From positions 62,001 to 126,000 of the forward strand of contig BQML01000014.1 in the NCBI GenBank assembly GCA_022180565.1: 64,000 nt of DNA. Reading direction: 5' to 3'. Positions 17,277 through 26,674 of this stretch are shown here, piece by piece (position 1 is the stretch's first letter; every line of letters starts with the position of its first letter). Origin of the DNA: Bacteroidia bacterium. GTDB lineage: Bacteria > Bacteroidota > Ignavibacteria > UBA10030. The notes beneath the pieces were generated by a model. The model ran no database searches and was not told the DNA's origin. It was given only the letters and a program-made list of their open reading frames with translations. The position numbers and the translations under genes were made by a program.

Positions 17277-18086
17277 TCAGTCTTCGGTTTCGAGATGTTC
17301 CAGCAACGAACGCGCCTCTCGGGCGGCAATGAGATCGGTCCGGTTTACAGCCCTGAGCATGGGAACCAGCGTGAGATGGGCGCGGGCTTTTGCAGGTTCG
17401 TTTTCTTCGATGTACGCCCGTGCGGCCGCCAGGCGGTATTCGATGCAATTCCACTGAAGCTCGATGGCCCGCTCAAGATGAGCGATCGCTGTGCGCATAT
17501 CGCCCCATCCCAGGCCGAGGGGCCACCGCAAAATCCAGGGTTTCTCGATGACTTTGAGGTGCGTTGTGGCAAGCGCGAAATGTGCTTCGTGGTTGAGTGA
17601 ATCCAGTTCCAGGGCTCGCTCCAAGTCCGCCCGCGCATCCTTGAGCATTCCGATGGATTCCCAGAAGCCCTTGAACAGCGCGATGCGTGCACTTGCGATT
17701 CCCCGCTGTGTGAAAGCCCTGGAACTGCGGCCGTTTGCCGTGACACTCTTGTCCGCAAACTCTAGCGCTTTTTCATACAACGACAAGCGAAGCTCCTGTT
17801 CCTCGGAGGCCAAATCATCTGCGATTCTGAGGTAGGATTGGCTGATCCTCCAAAGAATCTCCGGACTGCGTTTGTCGAGAGACAGCGCCTCAGCGTACAG
17901 CGCTAGTGCGCGCCCATTCTCGCCTTCTTCCCAGGAGAGCGTGTCAGCCTGAGCCAGGAGGGCAGCGATCTGATGTGCATGGGAAAGAGAATCGGGAGGT
18001 GGGGACGGGAGTTGGGCTGCCTCGCAGAGCCGTACGACACTGCCCGCAAGAACGAGGAGGACAAGGTGGTTGATGCGTTGTTTCAT
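17277..18086 (-). CDS. Secreted TPR-repeat protein
   Basis: A 269-residue protein with a signal peptide (LVLLVLAGSVVRLCEA) and helical TPR repeats, seen in GRALALYAEALSLDKRSPEILWRI, ARADLERALELDSLNHEAHFALATTHL and AIAHLERAIELQWNCIEYRLAAARAY. The last repeats resemble the RMD1-like TPR group. TPRs bind proteins; the partner is unknown. It stops 9 bp from the stop of the convergent exporter gene. Confidence 0.75.
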   Translation of the reverse strand: MKQRINHLVLLVLAGSVVRLCEAAQLPSPPPDSLSHAHQIAALLAQADTLSWEEGENGRALALYAEALSLDKRSPEILWRISQSYLRIADDLASEEQELRLSLYEKALEFADKSVTANGRSSRAFTQRGIASARIALFKGFWESIGMLKDARADLERALELDSLNHEAHFALATTHLKVIEKPWILRWPLGLGWGDMRTAIAHLERAIELQWNCIEYRLAAARAYIEENEPAKARAHLTLVPMLRAVNRTDLIAAREARSLLEHLETED

Positions 18087-18110
18087 CTATTCCCGCCGCG
18101 TCATCCGGCG

Positions 18111-18689
18111 TCAGGAATTCCGTCCCTGTAACTTGCGGATTTCATCCCGAAGCCTTGCCGCCTGCTCATAGTCCTCTTTTGCAATGGCTTCCTTCAGCTG
18201 GTGTTCCAGCTGTTCAACCTTCGAAAGCTTCGGTTTCGGCGTTTCCTTGCCCGCCGGCTCGACCGGGGCCGATCCGGCCTCGGCTTCATCACCTTCCGGT
18301 ACAAACGATGCCTCGTCCATGACTTTGTCGGAAACGAAGATCGGAACCCCATATCGGACGGCCAACGCGATGGCATCGCTGGGACGCGAGTCGATCTCCT
18401 GAGAGTCCACATTCAGGCGGGCATAAAATGTACCATCCTTCAGCTCGTTGATGAAAACGTCCGTAAGGGCCACCCCGAGTGTATCGATGATGTTCTTGAT
18501 GAGATCGTGGGTGAGAGGACGAGGAGGCTTGATGCCTTCGATCTCCAGCGCGATGGACTGAGCTTCAAATGCCCCGATGATGATGGGCAGACGGCGCATG
18601 CCGTTGACTTCCTTCAGAATCAGGGCGTACGCTCCCCCGGCAGACGGACTCGTCGATAATCCGAGAATATCCACCTGGATTCTCTCCAC
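18111..18689 (-). CDS. Bifunctional nuclease (BFN) family protein with UVR motif
   Basis: Residues 1-140 match the BFN/DUF151 fold (VDILGLSTSPSAGGAYALIL, LPIIIGAFEAQSIALEIEG, IDSRPSDAIALAVRYGVPIF). Residues about 150-192 form a UVR-like coiled coil (EQLEHQLKEAIAKEDYEQAARLRDEI), which in UvrB/ClpC adaptors mediates protein contacts. The combination is common in Bacteroidota-type genomes. Nuclease activity is known only for plant relatives. It starts 11 bp upstream of the etfA stop region. Confidence 0.87.
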   Translation of the reverse strand: MERIQVDILGLSTSPSAGGAYALILKEVNGMRRLPIIIGAFEAQSIALEIEGIKPPRPLTHDLIKNIIDTLGVALTDVFINELKDGTFYARLNVDSQEIDSRPSDAIALAVRYGVPIFVSDKVMDEASFVPEGDEAEAGSAPVEPAGKETPKPKLSKVEQLEHQLKEAIAKEDYEQAARLRDEIRKLQGRNS

Positions 18690-18700
18690 AGCAACCTCCT

Positions 18701-19675
18701 CTACTTCCCGAGAAGTTTCTTGACTTCCTGCGTCAGAGCGGGAACGACTTCGAATGCATCTCCGACGATGCCGTAATCGGCGACCCCAAAGATCGGGGCG
18801 TCCTTATCTTTGTTAATAGCGACAATATACTTTGAAGATGACATTCCCGCAAGATGCTGAATTGCGCCCGAGATTCCCACTGCGATGTACAGTGAGGGTG
18901 ACACGGTTTTTCCGGTTTGCCCAACCTGTTCGTCATGGGGCCGCCACCCGGCATCAACCACCGCCCGGGATGCTCCCACAGCCGCCCCCAAGACCCCCGC
19001 CAGTTCTTCAATCATTTTGAAGTTCTCCGGACCCTTCAGTCCCCGCCCTCCGGAAACGACGATATCGGCTTCAGCGACGTCAAGGCGGCCGCTGGATTGT
19101 GCCACTTCTTTCACTTGAACGCTGTAATCTGCATCACCCAGCGAAATTGCACATTGTTCCACGGCGGCCTTTGAGTCGCCCGCCTTCTCCGCCGTAAACA
19201 CATTCGGGCGAAGCGTGAAGACCTTGCGCGGCGTGCCGATCCTGACATCGAGCAGGGCTTTTCCTGCATAGACGGGCCGCGTCGCTTCTACGTTCCCGTC
19301 CACCCAGGCGAGCGCTGTACAATCGGCCGCAAGGCCGGCTTCCAGCTTCACGGCAACGCGCGGAGCAAGGTCCTTTCCCATTGCCGTCGCAGGAAGCAGG
19401 AGAATGTCCGCCTTCTCCTTTGCGGCAACCTCCGCCACCACCTTGGCATAAGCGGTGGTGGAATACCGTTGGAGCTTTGCTTCTTCCACGACCAGCACAC
19501 GGGCGGCTCCGTAGGAACCCAGGGATTCCGCGATCGGCGATACTTTCCCTCCAATCACCAAGGCGACAAGCTCTGCTCCTGATTCTCCGGCCAGTTTTCT
19601 TCCCGCGGTCACGGTCTCAAAGGCAGATTTCCGGAACGCATTGTCCCTCTGTTCGGCAAAGGCAAGGATCTTCAT
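18701..19675 (-). CDS. etfA: Electron transfer flavoprotein alpha subunit
   Basis: A 324-residue ETF alpha chain. The C-terminal FAD domain is clear: [32 protein letters not shown], then [31 protein letters not shown] and KYIVAINKD. With EtfB it carries electrons from acyl-CoA dehydrogenases or similar enzymes to the quinone pool. Its ATG overlaps the etfB stop by 4 bp, giving coupled translation of the two subunits. Confidence 0.96.
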   Translation of the reverse strand: MKILAFAEQRDNAFRKSAFETVTAGRKLAGESGAELVALVIGGKVSPIAESLGSYGAARVLVVEEAKLQRYSTTAYAKVVAEVAAKEKADILLLPATAMGKDLAPRVAVKLEAGLAADCTALAWVDGNVEATRPVYAGKALLDVRIGTPRKVFTLRPNVFTAEKAGDSKAAVEQCAISLGDADYSVQVKEVAQSSGRLDVAEADIVVSGGRGLKGPENFKMIEELAGVLGAAVGASRAVVDAGWRPHDEQVGQTGKTVSPSLYIAVGISGAIQHLAGMSSSKYIVAINKDKDAPIFGVADYGIVGDAFEVVPALTQEVKKLLGK

Positions 19676-20418
19676 AGGACTTTCGCCTCCTCATGGAGCA
19701 GACGGACAAGCTCGGCGACCGCGCTCGCGTCTGTGCCAAGGATCTTTCCTGCACTTTTTGCCGGAGGCTTGCGCATGGCAAGTACCTCGACGTGGAGCGA
19801 TGCCGGTGTCGGCGTGATTTCCTCGATCGGCTTGCTCTTGGCTGCCATGATGCCTTTCAGCGACGGATAGCGAGGTTCATTCAATCCTTTCTGTGCCGTG
19901 ATTACCACCGGCAACCGGGTTTCGACCTTTTCATGTCCGCCCTCGATCTCCCGTTCCGCCTTTACGGTGGTTCCCTCGATCTCGAGCTTCACCACGACGT
20001 TCACCGACGGCATGCCGAGCAGTTCGGCAACCATGGAGCCCACGGCCCCGTTATCGCTGTCAATAGATTGCTTGCCAAAAAAGAGTACATCGGGGGAGAT
20101 CCCTTTCAGATAATCGGCAAGGGCCTTGGCGACCGACAGGGAATCCCGCGGGCTGTCATCTTTCAGCAGAACCGCCTTGTCGACCCCCATGGCGAGAGCT
20201 TTCCGCAGAGTTTCCTTGTGCGTGTCCCCGCCCAGGGAGACTGCGGTGACCTCGCCCCCATGTTTTTGCTTCACCCGAAGGGCTTCCTCGACACCGAACT
20301 CATCGTAAGGGTTCATGATGAAATTAACGCCGGTTTTGTCGATGGAGACACCGTCAGACCCGACTTTGACCTTTGTTTCGGTGTCGGGCACGTGGTTAAC
20401 ACACACAACGATCTTCAT
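19672..20418 (-). CDS. etfB: Electron transfer flavoprotein beta subunit
   Basis: A 248-residue ETF beta chain with KIVVCVNHVPDTE at the start, MNPYDEFGVEEALRVKQ and the AMP-binding region GVDKAVLLKDD..LFFGKQSIDSDNGAVGSMVAELL. First gene of the etfBA pair. Contacts the alpha subunit and redox partners in the cytoplasm. No electron-bifurcating partner gene is adjacent. Confidence 0.96.
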   Translation of the reverse strand: MKIVVCVNHVPDTETKVKVGSDGVSIDKTGVNFIMNPYDEFGVEEALRVKQKHGGEVTAVSLGGDTHKETLRKALAMGVDKAVLLKDDSPRDSLSVAKALADYLKGISPDVLFFGKQSIDSDNGAVGSMVAELLGMPSVNVVVKLEIEGTTVKAEREIEGGHEKVETRLPVVITAQKGLNEPRYPSLKGIMAAKSKPIEEITPTPASLHVEVLAMRKPPAKSAGKILGTDASAVAELVRLLHEEAKVL

Positions 20419-20538
20419 GAGAACTCCATTTTCATTGGGAAAAACGCACCGAGTACCAGTGCAAACTACGCAACTTTCCCCAAAGCATCAAGGCGCCGGC
20501 GAACGGCGGCGTGTTGAAAAAAGCATTGCAAGACGAGA

Positions 20539-21036
20539 CTATCGGACATTCCCGTCTGTGTACAAGGTCCCCGTATGCACCCTGATGCCGAGCAATTTCA
20601 GGTACATAAACAGTTCAGCCTTGTGGTTGACATGATGTTCCACAGCGAGCATCGCGGCCCGCCAACGCGGCACGCGCCCCAGTTGGGGGGAATCGATCTC
20701 TCCAAAGGAAAATTCCTCCTCGGACAGGGTCCCGATCATGCGCATGAACTCGTCTGCATTCCTCTCCATCAGGTCGATCGCCTCCTCTGCCGTCATTTCC
20801 GGCGTCCGGCGATTCGCGAGGAAGATCTCCCTCATCGAGCGATACCCCCAATCCCCTGCCGCTACGCCCCTTCCATACAAGGCCAGCGACAGGGCCATAT
20901 GCGCCATTAATTGTCCTGCCGTGAATGAGCGCTCATCGGGCTTCCAACCGAGTTTGTCCGGAGGCACAAGCCGAAACATGGGCGCAGTGGGTTTGAGCAT
21001 TTCTTTGAAATACGAGATGTAGTTTTGAAGGGTCAT
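20539..21036 (-). CDS. DinB-family protein
   Basis: A 165-residue four-helix protein of the DinB/YfiT superfamily. The metal-site histidines lie in AGQLMAHMAL and AVEHHVNHKAELFMYLK. Family members act as thiol-dependent transferases or remain uncharacterised. The ATG at 21036 is preferred over a TTG at 21051. A second, distantly related DinB protein is at 45698. Confidence 0.82.
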   Translation of the reverse strand: MTLQNYISYFKEMLKPTAPMFRLVPPDKLGWKPDERSFTAGQLMAHMALSLALYGRGVAAGDWGYRSMREIFLANRRTPEMTAEEAIDLMERNADEFMRMIGTLSEEEFSFGEIDSPQLGRVPRWRAAMLAVEHHVNHKAELFMYLKLLGIRVHTGTLYTDGNVR

Positions 21037-21095
21037 TGCGCTGATTGCCAATCGACACGTTACCGGCTGTCAACAGAAAACTGGGAATCGACAAT

Positions 21096-22046
21096 TCATG
21101 CGAGCCATTTAGCAAGCTTCTTCATGTTCACATTCCCTCCGCTGATGATTGCACACATTTTCTTTCCGCGTTGCCCAAGCACATTGTGATAGACCGCAGC
21201 GGGGGCCACTGCTCCGGTGGGCTCTACAACGGTTTTCATGCGTTCCATGAGAAACCGCATGGTTTCGATCACTTGATCATCCGTGACGGTGACAATGTCG
21301 TCTACGTATTTCATAATGATCTCAAACGGACGCCTCCCCAGGGATTGAGTTCTGATGCCGTCGGCAATGGTCTTCGGAGGATCGATTTTCACGATTTGTT
21401 TTGCGCGAAACGACCGAGCGGCATCATCGGCCCCAGCCGTTTCCACCCCAATCACGCGGACTCCTGGAATCAGATGTTTGATCGCCATCGCATTCCCCGC
21501 GATGAGGCCCCCTCCGCCCACCGGAACAACCAGAACGTCCAGTTCCTTCAGTTCCTCCGCTATTTCCACGGCGACGGTTCCTTGTCCCGCGATGATCATG
21601 TCGTCATCGAATGGGGGAACGGGCACACGTCCCTCGCGCTGCCGGATTTCCTCGGCCACGCGCTCACGGTCATCGGACGAGTCTTCGCTGAACACGACGG
21701 CGGCGCCGTAGGCCCTCGTTGCTTCTACCTTGTTTTCGGGGGATGTCCTGGGCATGACGATCGTGGCATTGACACCCAGAAGCCGGGACGCAAGCGCAAC
21801 GCCCTGGGCATGATTGCCGGACGAATGAGCAACGACACCGCGGGCGCGTTCTTCGGGTGACAATGCCGCAATCTTGTTATAGGCGCCGCGTATCTTGAAG
21901 GCGCCGATGCGCTGGAGGTTTTCGGCCTTTAGGAAGACGGAGTTTCCCGAACGGTTGTCAAATGTGCGGGAGGTCAAGAGGGGAGTCCGATGCACAACGG
22001 GCGCAACAACGGACACGGCATGTTGAATATCGGAAAACGAAATCAT
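21096..22046 (-). CDS. Threonine/serine dehydratase or serine racemase, ACT-less
   Basis: A 316-residue fold-type II PLP enzyme. The PLP lysine is K51 in GAFKIRGAYN, followed by SSGNHAQGVA and the phosphate loop VPVGGGGLIAG; the C-terminal serine-type residue is in IISGGNVN. It lacks the C-terminal regulatory domain of biosynthetic IlvA, like catabolic TdcB and serine racemases. A free-standing ACT protein lies 38 bp upstream in the same direction and may supply regulation. Confidence 0.88.
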   Translation of the reverse strand: MISFSDIQHAVSVVAPVVHRTPLLTSRTFDNRSGNSVFLKAENLQRIGAFKIRGAYNKIAALSPEERARGVVAHSSGNHAQGVALASRLLGVNATIVMPRTSPENKVEATRAYGAAVVFSEDSSDDRERVAEEIRQREGRVPVPPFDDDMIIAGQGTVAVEIAEELKELDVLVVPVGGGGLIAGNAMAIKHLIPGVRVIGVETAGADDAARSFRAKQIVKIDPPKTIADGIRTQSLGRRPFEIIMKYVDDIVTVTDDQVIETMRFLMERMKTVVEPTGAVAPAAVYHNVLGQRGKKMCAIISGGNVNMKKLAKWLA

Positions 22047-22084
22047 GGAGAGTGTTCTGCGACAAACCGTGCAGAAGAGGGACG

Positions 22085-22501
22085 CTATTTCGGAACGTTG
22101 ACTTCCTTGTGTTCGAACGTGTGCCCCACGTGCTGGAGGGCTTTCACCGCATCGACAATCTGTTCCTCGCGCAGAAACACGTAAACCGTGTTGAACGTCG
22201 TGAACACGAGCGGCGAGATTCCGGCGTGAACCATCGGATTAATGAGCGACGGAAGAATTCCGGCTTCTTTGAGCGGAGAGTCCCCTTCCACACGAAGGGC
22301 CCGCCATCCGATTTCCTGCTGGACGTTGCTTGGTGCCATGAAATCCGGCGTCACGACAACGAGTTCTTCGTCGGTCCGCGCGGAAAAGCACATCTCCCCC
22401 CGCGCAACAATCTGGGGCAACTCCGCAAATTGGGCCAGCTTGCTGACCGTAAATTTGTCGTCAAGCAGGTGGAGCGTAAGTTTTTTGGGCTGGACGGGCA
22501 C
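22085..22501 (-). CDS. ACT-domain protein (CASTOR-like ACT)
   Basis: A 138-residue protein made of two ACT-type folds: residues 5-65 (KLTLHLLDDKFTVSKLAQFAELP) and 70-135 (GWRALRVEGDSP, SLINPMVHAGISPLVFTTFNTVYVFLREEQ). ACT domains bind amino acids. It precedes the ACT-less dehydratase with a short gap and is probably co-transcribed with it. Confidence 0.78.
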   Translation of the reverse strand: MPVQPKKLTLHLLDDKFTVSKLAQFAELPQIVARGEMCFSARTDEELVVVTPDFMAPSNVQQEIGWRALRVEGDSPLKEAGILPSLINPMVHAGISPLVFTTFNTVYVFLREEQIVDAVKALQHVGHTFEHKEVNVPK

Positions 22502-22568
22502 GGGCGTTCTGGCGGCGGTCGTTCTTCAATGTACCGTTTCTCACGCATTGCCGCAAGTCACGCGCGGG

Positions 22569-22597
22569 AGTTGCAATTCGACTTGTTGTTTTCTACA
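22569..22597 (+). promoter_or_regulatory. Probable sigma70 promoter
   Basis: TTGCAA, a 17-bp spacer and TACATT precede the charged-repeat gene at 22626; the predicted start lies about 20 bp before its ATG. Confidence 0.5.
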
Positions 22598-22625
22598 TTC
22601 TCGCACACTTTCAAAGGAGGCATTT

Positions 22626-22991
22626 ATGAAACGTCTTATCGCGTGTATCGGCGTCCTGGCACTCCTTGCGATCATCCCCGCGCAAGCTCAGGAGAACATC
22701 GGCAAGGCACAAGAACGAAAAGGCGAGCGCATGCAGCGCCAGGGTGAACGAATGGAAAACAAGGGCGAACGCATGCAGAAGCAGGGGGAGGCAATGCAGA
22801 AAAAGGGGGAAAAAATGATTGACGAGGGAAAGGAAAAGAAGGGCGAAGCCCTGAAGAAACGTGGAGAAATCAGAGAGAAGAAGGGCGAGGCGTTGGAGCG
22901 CCGGGGTGAGATGCGCGAGAAGAGGGGTGAAGTAAAGGAAAAGAAAGGGGAACGGAAACAAAAGAGAGCCGAGAAGAAGGACGGGAAGTAG
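22626..22991 (+). CDS. Secreted charged-repeat protein
   Basis: A 121-residue protein: signal peptide (residues 1-22, ending AQAQ), then nothing but short charged repeats of the form KGERMQ/KGEAMQ/RRGEMRE with a unit of about seven residues, repeated about 14 times. Only G, E, K, R, M, Q and a few A occur. Such a sequence should form a long straight helix or coiled coil outside the cytoplasm. The AAAGGAGG site fixes the start at 22626. No family named; function unknown. Confidence 0.72.
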   Translation: MKRLIACIGVLALLAIIPAQAQENIGKAQERKGERMQRQGERMENKGERMQKQGEAMQKKGEKMIDEGKEKKGEALKKRGEIREKKGEALERRGEMREKRGEVKEKKGERKQKRAEKKDGK

Positions 22992-23267
22992 ATCAGAAAG
23001 CCGATAGTTGGAGGTAGGAGTCGGGCACCAGAAACAAGGGTCGCGTTGGATCTGCAAACGAGGGACCGGCTCCCTATCTCCGGTTGCGTCGGAACGTTCC
23101 GAGTCCGGAACGGGTCATTGTGTCTCGCTGAACAGAGCCGGTGATTCGGCAAACAAAATTGTCCTCCGCGAGCCGTGATGGGAAACCGCATCGGCGGCGA
23201 TTCCTCCGAAGCGCATGTTCTCTCCCCTCACAAGAGTTTGAAGACGTTGCATCTCGAGTCCGAACTC

Positions 23268-24614
23268 ATGGGCACTTCCATGCAATGGTTTTTCAGGGTA
23301 TTTGTCCTTTTTCTTTTTTCTCACTTCGCGAGCGCTCAGCCCTCCCTGCTCCAATCCGGTCCCATGGTCGGGTATGGGCAGATGACCGAGGTGCTGTTGT
23401 GGGTACAGACAACCAGACCGGCTGATGTGCAGTTCCGTTACTGGAATACCGCGACGCCGGACAAGAAATTCTTGAGCAAGAAGGTTCCGGCCACTGCCGA
23501 CCGTTCCCATATCGCGCACGTACTGATCGACGGGCTCACACCGGGGAACCAGTACACTTACGAACTCCTGATCAACGGAAAAGTCGTTCCCCGTCCCTAT
23601 CTTCTGCAGTTTCAGACCCAGCCCTTATGGCACTGGCGCACGGATCCCCCGCAATTCACCGTGGCGTTTGGGTCATGTCTGTACATCAACGAAACCGAAT
23701 GGGACCGGCCGGGGACACCGTACGGGTCCGATTACGAAATTCTCACCGTTCTTGCTTCAAAACGACCCGACCTGATGCTTTGGCTCGGCGACAATACGTA
23801 CTACCGCGAAGTGGACTGGCACACGGTGGAGGGATTGCGGCACCGGTGGACGCATACGCGTTCAACGCCCGAGCTTCAGCCCATCCTTGGCGCCGCTCAC
23901 AACTATGCAATCTGGGACGACCACGATTACGGTCCGAACGATGCCGACCGGTCGTACCGCCTGAAGGGAGCAGCCCTCGAGAATCACAAGCTGTTCTGGG
24001 CAAACCAGACCTACGGTACGCCGGAGGCCGATGGGGTGTTCGGGCGATTTGAATGGGGGGATGTGGAATTCTTTTTGCTGGACGATCGGTACCACCGCTC
24101 TCCGAACCGCGCACCGGATGACGAAAAGAAAACGATGTTCGGAAGAGAACAGTTTCAATGGTTGTTGGATGGACTATCCTCCAGCATCGCCACGTTCAAG
24201 ATCGTGGCCAACGGGAATCAGGTCCTGAACCCTTCCACCGGAGGAGAGACGCTTTTCAACTACCGGTATGAATACGATGCTCTTTTGAGGTACATCAAAG
24301 AGAACAAGATCCCCGGCGTGGTGTTCCTCTCGGGCGATCGGCATCTGACGGAACTTATTGTTCTGAAGGATACGGCCTTCTATCCATTGTATGACTACAC
24401 GTCATCATCGCTGACGGCGGGCCTTTCGAGCTTTAAGGACGCTGACAATCCGCATGTTGTGCCGGGGACCCTGGTCAACGACGCGCATACCTTCGGAATC
24501 CTTCGGTTCAGCGGGCCAAGAACCGACCGCGTCCTCACTATGGAGTGCTGGGACCACACGGGAAAACTGAGGTGGACGCATCAGGTAAAGGCGAATGATC
24601 TGAGAGTTCGATGA
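23268..24614 (+). CDS. PhoD-like secreted metallophosphatase
   Basis: A 448-residue protein with signal peptide (FFRVFVLFLFSHFASAQ). The N-terminal fibronectin-like part (residues about 25-125) precedes a metallophosphatase core: VAFGSCL, LMLWLGDNTYY, YAIWDDHDYGPND and FLSGDRHLTEL, matching the PhoD motif series. PhoD enzymes are phosphodiesterases/phosphomonoesterases of the cell envelope. The start at 23268 (or 23280) begins the signal; upstream codons back to 23175 are not signal-like. Confidence 0.9.
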   Translation: MGTSMQWFFRVFVLFLFSHFASAQPSLLQSGPMVGYGQMTEVLLWVQTTRPADVQFRYWNTATPDKKFLSKKVPATADRSHIAHVLIDGLTPGNQYTYELLINGKVVPRPYLLQFQTQPLWHWRTDPPQFTVAFGSCLYINETEWDRPGTPYGSDYEILTVLASKRPDLMLWLGDNTYYREVDWHTVEGLRHRWTHTRSTPELQPILGAAHNYAIWDDHDYGPNDADRSYRLKGAALENHKLFWANQTYGTPEADGVFGRFEWGDVEFFLLDDRYHRSPNRAPDDEKKTMFGREQFQWLLDGLSSSIATFKIVANGNQVLNPSTGGETLFNYRYEYDALLRYIKENKIPGVVFLSGDRHLTELIVLKDTAFYPLYDYTSSSLTAGLSSFKDADNPHVVPGTLVNDAHTFGILRFSGPRTDRVLTMECWDHTGKLRWTHQVKANDLRVR

Positions 24615-24677
24615 GCCCGTTCACGCTTCCGGAGAAAGGCGATATTCGAAACCCGTCCCTTCCGGCGATTGTGTCCG

Positions 24678-24712
24678 AAAACAACAAAGCCCCGGAGACG
24701 ATTTCCGAGGCT
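24678..24712 (-). terminator. Probable terminator
   Basis: On the minus strand AGCCTCGGA pairs with TCCGGGGCT (one mismatch) before a T-rich run. It lies just after the stop of the response-regulator gene. Confidence 0.65.
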
Positions 24713-24745
24713 CGAGGGCATTGTTGAGTTTGCACTTCCGAATTT

Positions 24746-25498
24746 TTACCCGCCTCCGCTCCTCACCCGCTCTCTCTCCACCTCGCCTCTGATCGTTTCG
24801 ATCTCTCCTTCCTCACTGTGACGGGCGTACATCACTTTGTATAACGAGAGCAAACCTTTGACGCCGTTTTCGATGGAGGAGACGCGTGACTTCAACTCCC
24901 GTACCATAGCCTCCAGTTCTTTCTTCCCCTCATCCTTCAGCAACGCCCCGATCAGCTTTGCCCTGAGATCCAGTTCAACGCCGATGGCGGCAAAATCGTC
25001 GTTCAGACGGGGGGACAGTGCGTTGAGAATCCTCCTCACCTTTTCGGTTGCTTCCAGATTCAGACGTATCTCACGCTCTTTTTCGATCTCCAATTCACGG
25101 GCGATGCGGAACTGATGGCGCTCATGCGTTGCCTGAATGATAATGGCCAGCCGCTGAACGTCGATGTGTTCCTTCCGCAAGTAGTCGTAGGCGCCCATCT
25201 TCATAGCTTCCACGGCAACATTCTCGGAACCCGCGGCTGTCAGCATCACCACCGGTGTCTGGTTCTTCTGTTCATGCATCCATTGCAAAACATTCAATCC
25301 GGACAGTTCCGGCATCATGTAGTCGAGCAGAATCACATCATAGGCTCTCTTGGCTTTTGCAATCTTGTCCACCGCTTCTCTTCCGGTGAACGCCGTGTCG
25401 ACTTTGTATCCGTACTCATCGTGCAACTGCGACGCGATCAAGCTAATAAAAAAGCCCTCATCGTCCACTAACAACACTGAGAGCGGCTCACGATCCAT
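24746..25498 (-). CDS. Orphan response regulator with coiled-coil output
   Basis: Residues 5-125 are a receiver domain with the acidic pair in VDDE, the phospho-acceptor D59 in VILLDYMMPELSG and the signalling Lys in DYLRKE. Residues about 130-250 are helical and charged, with no DNA-binding or enzymatic domain, suggesting a protein-interaction output. No histidine kinase is adjacent. The start has an AAGGAGG site. Confidence 0.88.
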   Translation of the reverse strand: MDREPLSVLLVDDEGFFISLIASQLHDEYGYKVDTAFTGREAVDKIAKAKRAYDVILLDYMMPELSGLNVLQWMHEQKNQTPVVMLTAAGSENVAVEAMKMGAYDYLRKEHIDVQRLAIIIQATHERHQFRIARELEIEKEREIRLNLEATEKVRRILNALSPRLNDDFAAIGVELDLRAKLIGALLKDEGKKELEAMVRELKSRVSSIENGVKGLLSLYKVMYARHSEEGEIETIRGEVERERVRSGGG

Positions 25499-25661
25499 GA
25501 AACCTCCTTGAAGAAAAGATTTGAGAAGCGGGGGTAGCTGAGAGGTTCTGTAAGGTAGAAAAGCTGAGAGGAAAACGCAAGACGAAAAACGAATTTCGTA
25601 CTCGCAAAAAATTATTCAGATGCGGGTTTCTGTGAAGCGCGGGTATTGTTCATGAGCAAAA

Positions 25662-25973
25662 TCATGCATCGTCTTTCCCTATGCCGAGTTTCTTCTTTGC
25701 CGACTCGCTCATCATGCCGGGATGCCATGCAGGCTCCCACACCAGCCGCACATCGCTCTCGCTCACGCCGGGAATCTGTTTCACACGTTCACGGACGCGC
25801 CGCGCGATCTCGTCGGCCATTCCGCATCCGGGTGTCGTCAGCGTCATTTTCACACCCACCCAGTCATCCACAATGACCACGTCGTAGACAAGTCCCAGAT
25901 CAACAATATTGAGGGGGATTTCAGGATCGTAGCACTCCTTGAGGGCCAAGGTGACGGCGTCGTTCGTAATCAT
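25662..25973 (-). CDS. MIP18/PaaD-type Fe-S assembly factor
   Basis: A 103-residue DUF59 protein. The DPEIPLNIVDLGLVYDV segment and the TTPGCGMADEIARRV segment with its conserved cysteine are characteristic of SufT/MIP18-like factors, which help deliver Fe-S clusters. Ends with a basic tail. The ATG at 25973 was chosen over an upstream start with no family match. Confidence 0.87.
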   Translation of the reverse strand: MITNDAVTLALKECYDPEIPLNIVDLGLVYDVVIVDDWVGVKMTLTTPGCGMADEIARRVRERVKQIPGVSESDVRLVWEPAWHPGMMSESAKKKLGIGKDDA

Positions 25974-26088
25974 GATTCCCTCCACTTTTCGGCAATCATG
26001 CACTTAACTGAGTGAAAATCAAGAGGATATTCGGAAATAATTCTCTTATGATCAGGCAACATTGGCATGGGGATATCAAGCCCCCCAC

Positions 26089-26670
26089 TCATTCCTCTGC
26101 GCGCGCAAACTTTTTCACATGATCAATGAGGAAAGAGGAAATCAGCCGGGGATCATAGGGCCAGGCGTAAACGACCTCTATTTCAGGATGTTTTTCCCGA
26201 AAATTGCTGATGGAAAGCGGGATGTCTTTTTCGGAATGAACTCCTCCGGGGGTAATCATGATGCTGGTCACAACAATCGTTTTCGGATTCCGCCGGGCGA
26301 GCTCTTCCAGGCCCTCTTCGACGGTCGGGGCGCACATTTCATTGAAAGCGATTTGAACCGAGGCGAACGCTTGCGTCGCCTCCACTGCCCGCACAACCTG
26401 CATGAAACCGGCCCAATAAGCGTCGTTCTCCTCCGTCCTCGGCCATCGCGCCATTTCTTCCTCGATTTTGTGCGCTTCCTCGCTGTTTTTTCCGTGAAGC
26501 CTGAAGTACTCCCCAAGTTTTGGAAAATCCGTCGCCGGGCCTCCATGTCCGACCAGGAGCAGCGCCGGCCGCGTGTCGCGTTCCGACGATGTCGGCCATT
26601 GACCCCAGGCGCTCTGGGCAATTGCTCCTGCAAGCAGCATGAGTCCCCAAAGAACATGTCTGTTCGTCAT
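26089..26670 (-). CDS. Secreted CbiX-like chelatase-family protein
   Basis: A 193-residue protein with a signal peptide (residues 5-23, ending WGQ). The mature chain shows the chelatase-family features LLVGHGGPATD and TIVVTSIMITPGGVHSEKDIP, with the two histidines that bind metal and tetrapyrrole in CbiX/CbiK. Sirohydrochlorin chelatases are normally cytoplasmic; exported CbiK-type proteins exist in some bacteria. Position at the end of the flavinylation cluster hints at a periplasmic metal or tetrapyrrole role. Confidence 0.75.
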   Translation of the reverse strand: MTNRHVLWGLMLLAGAIAQSAWGQWPTSSERDTRPALLLVGHGGPATDFPKLGEYFRLHGKNSEEAHKIEEEMARWPRTEENDAYWAGFMQVVRAVEATQAFASVQIAFNEMCAPTVEEGLEELARRNPKTIVVTSIMITPGGVHSEKDIPLSISNFREKHPEIEVVYAWPYDPRLISSFLIDHVKKFARAEE

Positions 26671-26674
26671 ATGG

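Noticed and set aside
19693-20517. 274-codon open frame on the plus strand
   Set aside because: Antisense of etfB, which is unambiguous.
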